From an uncultured beta proteobacterium (GTDB lineage: Bacteria > Pseudomonadota > Gammaproteobacteria > Burkholderiales > Rhodocyclaceae), in assembly GCA_903916205.1 (NCBI GenBank), contig CAIWVX010000252.1, positions 1-7,256 of the forward strand: 7,256 nucleotides of DNA. Direction: 5' to 3'. The notes beneath the pieces are model-generated. The model had not been told where the DNA came from, searched no databases, and was given only the letters and a program-made list of their open reading frames with translations. Shown piece after piece: positions 1-5,771 of this stretch; position 1 is the first letter of the stretch; each line of letters opens with the position of its first letter. The translations under genes and the position numbers were made by a program.

Positions 1-850
1 CGAACTGGATAAGCGGACTTCATTCGACACCTTTTCACTGACCCAATACCGCGCTGAATATGCGATTCGTCAGAAAAATCAGAACCTGATTGATTTCTCC
101 TTTTGGTTGGCAAAAAAAATGGGGATTTCACGTGCTGATGTTGATGAGGCGGATGCGCTTATTCGTAGCGCCATGTTGGTTCTATTTGTCGATAGCGCCG
201 AATTTATCATTCCCTCGCGCTCGGGATTTGTTGGTTTAATCAAGGCCGCCAAGAAGGCCAAAACCAAGTTTAAAGAATCGCGTTTGAATGCCTTCTTAAA
301 GGATCAGCCGCTGGCCTTTCAGAGCCTTGCAAAACAAGCGATGGCACGGTTTATCGAAAAGGATTTGCCACAAATTCGGGCCCCCGGCTCTAGTGCAGAC
401 AAGTTGTTATACGGGGAGGCTGTTCATGGCTATTTCGTTAATGAAAACGTGGATGAAGATGTCAGGGAATACGACCGTCTGGTGGCCCAAAAGTGGGATC
501 GCGTAACCCGTGGTGAGTCTGATGATCCGGCTGTTTTAGCGACGGTATTTTTGTTCGTCGCCACCGGCCTACCTGCTAAAGCCTCAATGCTCGAAAAAGA
601 AGCCAAAGAGTTAGTGCGAATTTTTCGTATGACAGGATTCGATTCAGAGGCCGTGATCAACTTCATTAACACCGAGGCCCCAGAAAATACGCAGGAAGAT
701 TTCCATAAATTCTGGCTTAACGATCTGAAGACTGAAGCTGAGGATCGACTCGCCGATACCGATCCGAATTGGCCTGATCACCATATGGAACGTGCGCTTG
801 AGTACCTAAGGTCAACCTGCATTGCCAACTGGAAAGGCAAGAGCAGGTGA
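1..850 (+). CDS. Unrecognised protein, C-terminal part (5' end outside the window)
   Basis: The reading frame is open from position 2 to a TGA at 848-850, giving about 282 visible residues, so the true start lies upstream of the window. The first in-frame ATG is at 119 and a TTG lies at 107, but neither has a Shine-Dalgarno sequence, and the 35 codons before 107 read as normal protein. The product looks soluble and mostly helical, rich in Lys, Glu, Asp and Ala. Two short hydrophobic stretches (near 'MLVLFVDSAEFII' and 'AVLATVFLFVATGL') seem too short or too charged to be clear membrane segments. I see no catalytic motif and do not recognise the family. The gene is convergent with ruvC, 148 bases away. 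A run of eight A at 112-119 lies inside it. That it is a real gene is fairly sure; its function is unknown. Confidence 0.75.
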   Translation, partial: ELDKRTSFDTFSLTQYRAEYAIRQKNQNLIDFSFWLAKKMGISRADVDEADALIRSAMLVLFVDSAEFIIPSRSGFVGLIKAAKKAKTKFKESRLNAFLKDQPLAFQSLAKQAMARFIEKDLPQIRAPGSSADKLLYGEAVHGYFVNENVDEDVREYDRLVAQKWDRVTRGESDDPAVLATVFLFVATGLPAKASMLEKEAKELVRIFRMTGFDSEAVINFINTEAPENTQEDFHKFWLNDLKTEAEDRLADTDPNWPDHHMERALEYLRSTCIANWKGKSR

Positions 851-889
851 GGTGTGACTGAAATTCCCTCGGTTTTCGTCTGCCAAAGG

Positions 890-929
890 GAGGTTTTCAT
901 GCTCCCCGTTTTCCCTGATGCAAAACCTC
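890..929. other. Inverted repeat between two convergent genes, possible weak terminator
   Basis: GAGGTTTT at 890-897 is an exact inverted copy of AAAACCTC at 922-929, with a possible inner CAT/ATG pairing and a pyrimidine-rich loop. It lies between the convergent stops of the first gene and ruvC, where a shared terminator would be expected. No T-run follows on either strand, so it is not a typical intrinsic terminator. Confidence 0.3.
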
Positions 930-998
930 AATGTATTTAAAGGCAGCCACTTTGATCTTGGCGTGCCTCACGTAGCGAAGTGCTTGAAACGGTCGGAG

Positions 999-1553
999 TT
1001 ATCTGACTTCAGTAATTCGCCCGTTACGCACCCGCAAGCCTTTGGCGTTTAGTCCGCCGAGCCCTTGCCCTCCGTGCGCGTGGGCTATGGCGCAAGCCAG
1101 TGCGTCAGCGGCATCGGCGCTAGGCTCACTGGGCAGCATTAGCAAACGGCGCACCATATGCTGAACTTGTTTTTTGTCGGCGTGACCGTTACCGACTACC
1201 GCCTGCTTGACCTGTAAAGCCGTATATTCGGCGACTTCGAGCCCGCCAGAAACCAGTGCTGTAATAGCTGCGCCACGGGCCTGCCCAAGCATCAGGGTGG
1301 ATTGGGGATTGACATTAACAAAGACAATTTCGACCACGGCCTGATCTGGTTGATACTCAATGAGTAATTCACTAAGGCTCGAGTGGATCATGCCAAGTCG
1401 CGTGGGCAAGGACGCCTTGGCATCGGTTTTAATGCAACCGCTGGCAATGTAAACCAGTTTGCTTCCGGTTTTTTCAATGACGCCAAAGCCGGTAATTCGC
1501 AGTCCCGGATCAATGCCGAGAATACGGATCGTGGTTTGCTGTAGAAGGCTCAT
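999..1553 (-). CDS. ruvC: Holliday junction resolvase RuvC (crossover junction endodeoxyribonuclease)
   Basis: RuvC is the dimeric nuclease that cuts Holliday junctions symmetrically during recombinational repair, working with the RuvAB branch-migration motor. The 184-residue product has the family's acidic catalytic set: D15 in 'ILGIDPG', E75 in 'VVEIVF', and D147 and D150 in '[15 protein letters not shown]'. These correspond to D7, E66, D138 and D141 of the E. coli enzyme (173 residues). The blocks 'LMLGQARG' and '[21 protein letters not shown]' region (residues 87-134) are also typical. I chose ATG at 1553-1551, eight residues longer at the N-terminus than the usual start. A TTG at 1634 would add 27 residues that match nothing in the family. 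No clear Shine-Dalgarno precedes 1553. A TATACT (- strand, 1588-1583) could be its -10 box. ruvA does not follow: the next gene downstream is convergent. Confidence 0.96.
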   Translation of the reverse strand: MSLLQQTTIRILGIDPGLRITGFGVIEKTGSKLVYIASGCIKTDAKASLPTRLGMIHSSLSELLIEYQPDQAVVEIVFVNVNPQSTLMLGQARGAAITALVSGGLEVAEYTALQVKQAVVGNGHADKKQVQHMVRRLLMLPSEPSADAADALACAIAHAHGGQGLGGLNAKGLRVRNGRITEVR

Positions 1554-1582
1554 ATGTCTTGGGCCAATCGGGGGAAGCTCGC

Positions 1583-1602
1583 AGTATAAAGCTGTGCCAC
1601 AG
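1583..1602 (-). promoter_or_regulatory. Possible ruvC promoter -10 with adjacent short palindrome
   Basis: On the - strand, TATACT at 1588-1583 matches five of six bases of the sigma-70 -10 consensus and would place the transcript start roughly 20-25 bases before the ruvC ATG. No good -35 is visible at 16-18 bp spacing. CTGTGCCACAG at 1592-1602, a 5+1+5 palindrome, sits in the spacer and might be an operator. It is not a LexA box, which needs CTGT-N8-ACAG. Confidence 0.25.
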
Positions 1603-1750
1603 AACTTGGGTGAGTAACAAGGGATAGGGTGCAATAGCCTGTTTTTATGAAAATTCGGCGTAACAGGATTTTTTCAACTTCCTCTTTGATGTTGTCAACC
1701 GCACGCAGAAAGGCGCGTTATTTGGCACATGGTGGAGTCCACTGTAACGA

Positions 1751-1756
1751 ACGGAG
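1751..1756 (+). promoter_or_regulatory. Ribosome binding site of the 94-residue ORF
   Basis: ACGGAG, six bases before the ATG at 1763. It fixes the start of the small gene and is the main reason to believe this gene is translated. Confidence 0.6.
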
Positions 1757-1762
1757 TTAAAC

Positions 1763-2047
1763 ATGGGCAGTCTGAGTACCGAATCCTTTGATGAGTTCTT
1801 GGATTCATTGAAACAGGCCGGTGTGGTCATTAGCAACGAACGAGAATTGCGTGAGCGCCTTGCAGAAGCTCAACGCTGGCGTTTTGCTTTCACCACCCTA
1901 GCCACCAATGGCCGGCCGTTAGGCATTCGTTTTCAAGACGATAGCGCCGGGTCTAACGAAGACGAGATTCACCGCGCTTTCGCCCAATTTCAATTTCCGG
2001 AAAGCATGGAAGTGGCTTTTTCCGCCAGCCTGTACTCGGAGCGCTGA
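1763..2047 (+). CDS. Small unrecognised protein (94 residues)
   Basis: The ATG at 1763 is preceded by a good Shine-Dalgarno, ACGGAG at 1751-1756, six bases upstream, and the ORF ends with TGA at 2045-2047. The product appears acidic, soluble and without signal peptide, membrane segment or cysteine. Residues 6-35 are likely helical ('ESFDEFLDSLKQAG', then 'NERELRERLAEAQRW'). Residues 36-60 look like beta strands ('RFAFTTLATNGRPLGIRFQDD'-like, residues 40-60). The C-terminal third again looks mixed ('DEIHRAFAQFQFPESMEV'). I see no metal-binding, nucleotide-binding or DNA-binding motif and do not recognise the family. It is divergent from ruvC (209 bases between the two starts) and separated from nrdJ by about 620 bases, so it seems monocistronic. 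The start signal and clean frame support a real gene; the function is unknown. Confidence 0.65.
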   Translation: MGSLSTESFDEFLDSLKQAGVVISNERELRERLAEAQRWRFAFTTLATNGRPLGIRFQDDSAGSNEDEIHRAFAQFQFPESMEVAFSASLYSER

Positions 2048-2481
2048 TTAAACCCAAATGCTGTATAAATCGGCCGCCTGATGCTAATACGCGGCAACTT
2101 TACACGCAGCGTATGCCGAGAAGCTCCAAATAGCGTGGATATACGGCATGTGGAGTCTCTGGCTATTTACGGTCACACTTAGACTGTGAAATCAAAGCAC
2201 TTCTAGACCAGCACAAGCCCCATAAGGCGGGAATTGATTAGCCGCGCAACTACACCGATGGGCTGGCCCCCTATCCCAGCACTACAAAAGACGATTAGCC
2301 CGTCGGCGTAGCCGGAAGAGCAGTCTGTCGCCTTTGCATTGGGCGAACGTCTTTTTGCTAATTCTTGATACCTTGCACATCAAAATAATGTTCGCATTGT
2401 GCGATGCAATATAAACCCTTCTCGGCTTTCTGCAAAACAGTGATTTAACAGGATTTCTTCTCTGTTGCGCTTCTGGCGACA
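2048..2481. other. Gene-free stretch upstream of the nrdJ operator
   Basis: No frame on either strand gives a protein with a plausible start and length. The few open stretches are under about 70 codons and have TTG starts or internal stops. Several short inverted repeats are visible: GCCGC/GCGGC at 2073-2077 and 2091-2095; ATGCCG/CGGCAT at 2113-2118 and 2144-2149, which can extend outward with wobble pairs; TCACA/TGTGA at 2173-2177 and 2185-2189; TTGAT/ATCAA at 2365-2369 and 2379-2383. A 14-base near-repeat (GCATTGGGCGAACG at 2336-2349 and GCATTGTGCGATGC at 2394-2407) is also present. None matches a known RNA or element that I recognise. TATAAA at 2410-2415 could be a -10 box but lacks a -35. 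Confidence 0.5.
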
Positions 2482-2528
2482 AAACTATATCTAGTGTTTT
2501 TTTTGAAGCCTACTACTATATACAGTGT
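2482..2528 (+). promoter_or_regulatory. Tandem NrdR boxes (operator of nrdJ)
   Basis: Box 1 is AAACTATATCTAGTGT at 2482-2497 and box 2 is CTACTATATACAGTGT at 2513-2528. Against the NrdR consensus ACACTATATATAGTGT they differ at two and three positions. Their starts are exactly 31 bp apart, the three-helical-turn spacing typical of paired NrdR boxes. NrdR is the ATP-cone/zinc-ribbon repressor that senses dATP/ATP and represses ribonucleotide reductase genes. The boxes lie 139-185 bases before the nrdJ start, so the promoter probably overlaps them, though I cannot assign a confident -35/-10 pair. TTGCGC at 2465-2470 is a weak -35 candidate. The NrdR gene itself is not in the window. Confidence 0.85.
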
Positions 2529-2542
2529 TTTTTCGCTTGATT

Positions 2543-2561
2543 TGCCGCCGAATCGGCGGCA
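2543..2561 (+). other. GC-rich hairpin in the nrdJ leader
   Basis: TGCCGCCG at 2543-2550 and CGGCGGCA at 2554-2561 form an exact 8-bp stem closed by the loop AAT. It lies between the second NrdR box and the nrdJ ATG. The following bases (ATCATTAGCG) contain no T-run, so it is not an intrinsic terminator. It may stabilise the 5' end of the mRNA or be part of a protein binding site. The leader shows no B12-box-like motif of a cobalamin riboswitch. Confidence 0.45.
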
Positions 2562-2666
2562 TCATTAGCGCTTTCGTAAAGCAAAAATCTAAGATGCGCG
2601 GGAGCCAAATACGCTTCTTCGTTATTTAGACCCTCACTGTCCGCACGCCAACCAGAGAAACTATCT

Positions 2667-5552
2667 ATGAGCAAAATTACCCAACAACTTTCGTTAACCG
2701 CGATTACTGAAGCCTCGGAGATTGCGCCACTGTCCGAACAGGAAATTTCCTCCGAGGTGCTGATCGAAAAGTACGCGAAAGGAAACGAGTCGAACGTCCA
2801 CGACGTGCGCCGTCGTGTGGCTCGTGCACTGGCCGCCAATGAAGAAGAAAAACACCGCGCCAAATGGGAAGAGCGCTTCCTTTGGGCGCAAGAAACCGGA
2901 TTTGTTCCCGCTGGCCGCATCAATTCGGCCGCAGGTACGCCACTTGCCGCCACGCTGATCAATTGTTTTGTGCAACCGGTGGGTGATTCCATTGTTGAAT
3001 TTGTTGAAGGTAAACCCGGCATTTACAGCGCGCTCGCCGAAGCCGCTGAAACCATGCGTCGTGGCGGCGGGGTCGGCTACGATTTTTCGTCGATCCGTCC
3101 CCAAGGCGCTCAGGTTAAGGGCACTCAATCACGCGCCTCCGGCCCCGTTTCCTACATGCGTGTTTTCGACCGCTCCTGTGAAACCGTCGAATCCGCTGGC
3201 GCCCGCCGTGGCGCACAAATGGGTGTGCTGCGTTGCGACCACCCCGATATCGAAGTCTTTGTACACGCCAAGGACAAAGGCGACCTCTCGAACTTCAATA
3301 TCTCGATTGGCGTAACCGACCCCTTCATGCAAGCCGTAGAGGCGGACACCGAAGTTGATCTCTCGCACCGCGCCGAGCCCAATGCCGACATGAAATTGGC
3401 CGGTGCCTACCAGCGTGAAGACGGCCTGTGGGTTTACCGCAAAGTGCGCGCCCGTGACCTTTGGGATCAGGTCATGCGCTCAACCTACGATCATGCCGAG
3501 CCGGGAATCCTCTTTCTTGACCGCATGAATAAGGATAACAATCTCTATTATTGTGAGCTAATCGAAGCCACTAACCCTTGCGCCGAACAGCCTTTGCCAC
3601 CTTACGGTTGCTGCTGCCTAGGCTCGATCAATCTGACGCTGTTTGTCAAACACGCTTTCACAGAACAGGCCGAATTTGATTTTGCAGCCTTTGGCGAAGT
3701 CATCAAAGTATCGACGCGCATGCTCGACAACGTGCTTGATGTCACCGCTTGGCCGCTTAACCGCCAGAAAGAAGAAGCCGCCAACAAGCGCCGCGTCGGC
3801 CTCGGTTATACCGGTTTAGGCGACGCGTTATGTATGTTGCGCCTGCGCTACGACCGCCCCGAAGCCACTTCAATGGGCGCGCGCATTTCTGAATTCATGC
3901 GTAACACCGCCTACTTAGCTTCGGTTGAATTAGCCAAGGAACGCGGAGCCTTCCCGCTATTCAACGCCGAACTGTATCTCTCGGGTGGCAGCTTTGCTTC
4001 ACGTCTGCCGACTGAGATCAAAGCCGAAATTCGCAAGCACGGACTGCGTAACTCACACCTCCTCTCGATTGCTCCCACCGGCACCATCTCGCTGGCCTTT
4101 GCCGACAACGCCAGCAACGGCATTGAGCCCCCTTTCTCGTGGACCTACAACCGCAAAAAACGCATGATCGATGGCACGCTCAAAGAATACGCAGTTGAAG
4201 ATTACGCTTGGCGCTTGTACAAACACATGGGTGGCGATGTCGAAAATCTTCCCGATTATTTTGTCACCGCCCTAGAAATCTCCGCTGAAGCCCACAAAGA
4301 CATGGTTGCCGCCGTGGCCCCGTACATTGATACCTCGATTTCAAAGACGGTCAACGTCCCCGCCGACTACCCCTATGAAGAATTCCAAAATCTCTATATG
4401 AGCGCCTGGAAAGCCGGTCTCAAGGGACTGGCCACCTATCGCCCAAACAGCATTTTGGGCTCCGTACTTTCGGTTGAAACTACCAAGCAAGCGGAAGAAA
4501 AGAAACAGCCACAAGACTTCGTTAACGGTGATGCTAATCGTCGCCTTTCGATCAAAAATCTGCCAGCTCCGGTTCTTTCCAGCCTACGTTGGCCCGGTCG
4601 CCCGAATCTGCCAGAAGGCAATATGGCTTGGACTTACATGATTGAGCACGAACTTGGCAAATTCGCCCTGTTTGTTGGTCATATTGATCAGGATGGCCGC
4701 TCGTGGCCGTTTGAAGCTTGGGTTAATGGCCCGGCACAACCGCGCGGCCTCGGTGCCGTCGCCAAAACATTGTCAATGGACATGCGTGCCAACGACCACG
4801 GTTGGCTGGCCCTCAAACTCGAATCCTTGTCCAAAACACCGAATGGCGAAGGCTTCGATATGGCCTTCCCACCCCACGGTGAACGTCAGCGCATGCCGTC
4901 CGTGGTCTCAGCGATGGCACGCTTAATCCAGTTCCGCGTCGAACAGATTGGCGCCTTTAAGCACGAAGGCCCGACCCCGGTGCTTGACGCCCTGTTCAGC
5001 CTCAAAGAACCGAAAACCGGTACCGACGGCACACTTTCTTGGACAGTCGACATTTTCAACCCGGCCACCGATGAAGACTTCGTTCTCGGCCTTAAGGAAA
5101 TTACCCTGCCCGACGGCGTCACCCGTCCTTATTCTGTTTGGCTGGCAGGCAACTACCCGCGTGCGCTCGATGGCTTAACCAAGCTGCTGTCGCTCGATAT
5201 GCGCGTACTTGATCCAGCTTGGATTGGTATGAAGCTGCGTAAACTGCTGGACTACCCGGAGCCGCTGGGTGACTTCATCGCCTTCGTTCCAGGCACCCGA
5301 AAACAGACTAACTACCCATCAACGGTAGCCTACCTTGCACAACTCATAATCCACCGCTACGCCATGCTCGGCATCCTCGATGAACAGGGTTATCCGCTCC
5401 AACAGATGGGCATTCTTGAAGTTCCAGCCAGCAGCACGGCAGCCAAACCAACGGCCGGTAAGCTGTGCGGCGAATGCGGCAACCACACCATGATTCGCAA
5501 AGACGGCTGTGACTTCTGCACCGCTTGCGGCGCAGTAGGAACCTGTGGTTAA
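2667..5552 (+). CDS. nrdJ: Adenosylcobalamin-dependent ribonucleoside-diphosphate reductase (class II), single chain
   Basis: This enzyme makes deoxynucleotides from ribonucleotides, using adenosylcobalamin to generate the cysteine radical, and so works with or without oxygen. The 961-residue product has no obvious N-terminal ATP-cone. The ten-stranded reductase barrel spans about residues 75-600. C100 in 'LINCFVQPV' and C316 are the redox pair; N303, C305 and E307 in 'NPCAEQ' are the radical-site residues, with C316 eleven residues after C305 as in Thermotoga NrdJ. 'APTGTIS' at 469-475 is the phosphate-binding motif. Two related TSCPD-like domains follow (about 652-764 and 789-904). A tail with C934, C937, C948, C951, C954 and C960 probably passes electrons from thioredoxin or binds zinc. 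The ATG at 2667 has only a weak Shine-Dalgarno (GAGA). NrdR boxes lie upstream, a terminator directly downstream, so it is likely monocistronic. Pseudomonas splits the equivalent protein into NrdJa and NrdJb. Confidence 0.96.
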   Translation: MSKITQQLSLTAITEASEIAPLSEQEISSEVLIEKYAKGNESNVHDVRRRVARALAANEEEKHRAKWEERFLWAQETGFVPAGRINSAAGTPLAATLINCFVQPVGDSIVEFVEGKPGIYSALAEAAETMRRGGGVGYDFSSIRPQGAQVKGTQSRASGPVSYMRVFDRSCETVESAGARRGAQMGVLRCDHPDIEVFVHAKDKGDLSNFNISIGVTDPFMQAVEADTEVDLSHRAEPNADMKLAGAYQREDGLWVYRKVRARDLWDQVMRSTYDHAEPGILFLDRMNKDNNLYYCELIEATNPCAEQPLPPYGCCCLGSINLTLFVKHAFTEQAEFDFAAFGEVIKVSTRMLDNVLDVTAWPLNRQKEEAANKRRVGLGYTGLGDALCMLRLRYDRPEATSMGARISEFMRNTAYLASVELAKERGAFPLFNAELYLSGGSFASRLPTEIKAEIRKHGLRNSHLLSIAPTGTISLAFADNASNGIEPPFSWTYNRKKRMIDGTLKEYAVEDYAWRLYKHMGGDVENLPDYFVTALEISAEAHKDMVAAVAPYIDTSISKTVNVPADYPYEEFQNLYMSAWKAGLKGLATYRPNSILGSVLSVETTKQAEEKKQPQDFVNGDANRRLSIKNLPAPVLSSLRWPGRPNLPEGNMAWTYMIEHELGKFALFVGHIDQDGRSWPFEAWVNGPAQPRGLGAVAKTLSMDMRANDHGWLALKLESLSKTPNGEGFDMAFPPHGERQRMPSVVSAMARLIQFRVEQIGAFKHEGPTPVLDALFSLKEPKTGTDGTLSWTVDIFNPATDEDFVLGLKEITLPDGVTRPYSVWLAGNYPRALDGLTKLLSLDMRVLDPAWIGMKLRKLLDYPEPLGDFIAFVPGTRKQTNYPSTVAYLAQLIIHRYAMLGILDEQGYPLQQMGILEVPASSTAAKPTAGKLCGECGNHTMIRKDGCDFCTACGAVGTCG
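4620..5378 (+). repeat. Internal duplication: two TSCPD-like domains within NrdJ
   Basis: Residues 652-764 and 789-904 of NrdJ align with a nearly constant offset of 137-140 residues. Matching landmarks are W655/W792, W685/W825, 'KTLSMDMR' (700-707) with 'KLLSLDMR' (839-846), W713/W852, 'KL' at 717-718 and 856-857, and 'PSVV' (744) with 'PSTV' (884) followed by conserved A, L, I, R and G positions. The DNA is diverged, so this is an old duplication. The first copy resembles the TSCPD domain of class II reductases in its GK and DGR-PFE elements, but neither copy keeps the cysteine that gives that domain its name. The domain assignment is from memory of the family. Confidence 0.75.
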
Positions 5553-5606
5553 AGCACCTTGCCGGGATTCAGTATTTACATCGTAAGCGGCAAGTAATTT
5601 TCTCTA

Positions 5607-5641
5607 AAAATCCCCGCTGCCTAAACAGCAACGGGGATTTT
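5607..5641 (+). terminator. Intrinsic terminator of nrdJ
   Basis: AAAATCCCCG at 5607-5616 and CGGGGATTTT at 5632-5641 form an exact 10-bp stem, with a possible inner CTG/CAG pairing, followed by ATTTTTT. It starts 54 bases after the nrdJ stop. The A-run before the stem means it could also act weakly on - strand transcripts. Confidence 0.87.
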
Positions 5642-5719
5642 ATTTTTTGAACGCGGCTATAGCTCTATTGAACCCGCATTTATAAGCTTGCGCCGACGAA
5701 ATTCCGAAAAGTATGAACG

Positions 5720-5758
5720 AAAAAAGCGGGCACGATGTTTTATCGTGCCCGCTTTTTT
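5720..5758. terminator. Bidirectional intrinsic terminator between nrdJ and the chemoreceptor gene
   Basis: A perfect 17-bp inverted repeat, arms 5720-5736 and 5742-5758, with the loop GTTTT. The arms begin with six A and end with six T, and the core is GCGGGCACGAT, so it ends transcription on both strands. It lies 13 bases after the stop of the - strand chemoreceptor gene (stop codon at 5774-5772), which makes it that gene's main terminator and a backup for nrdJ. Confidence 0.92.
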
Positions 5759-5771
5759 GAAGCAACTTTAA

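Noticed and set aside
1592..1602. Possible LexA (SOS) box upstream of ruvC
   Set aside because: CTGTGCCACAG has only three bases between CTGT and ACAG; a LexA box of this type needs eight.
1554..1634. N-terminal extension of ruvC from a TTG at 1634
   Set aside because: The 27 added residues do not resemble the family, the start is a rare codon without a Shine-Dalgarno, and the ATG at 1553 gives a protein of usual RuvC size.
2182..2292. Protein-like fragment with internal stops, possibly a transposase or other gene remnant
   Set aside because: Only about 35 residues with two stop codons and no motif that I can match; kept as a remark, not called as a pseudogene.
2365..2383. Possible FNR/Anr box upstream of nrdJ (TTGAT...ATCAA)
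   Set aside because: The half-sites are nine bases apart instead of four, so the dimer spacing is wrong.
2282..2482. 66-residue ORF on the - strand
   Set aside because: TTG start lying inside the NrdR operator region, no ribosome binding site, arginine-rich low-information sequence; most likely chance.
2048..2666. Cobalamin riboswitch upstream of nrdJ
   Set aside because: Expected by analogy for a B12-dependent enzyme, but I find no B12-box-like core and no matching stem arrangement; the NrdR boxes explain regulation better.
2516..3128. Antisense ORFs of 144 and 168 residues over the nrdJ 5' end
   Set aside because: Both are shadows of the well-supported nrdJ frame, with low-complexity Ser/Arg or Phe/Gly-rich products and no start signals.
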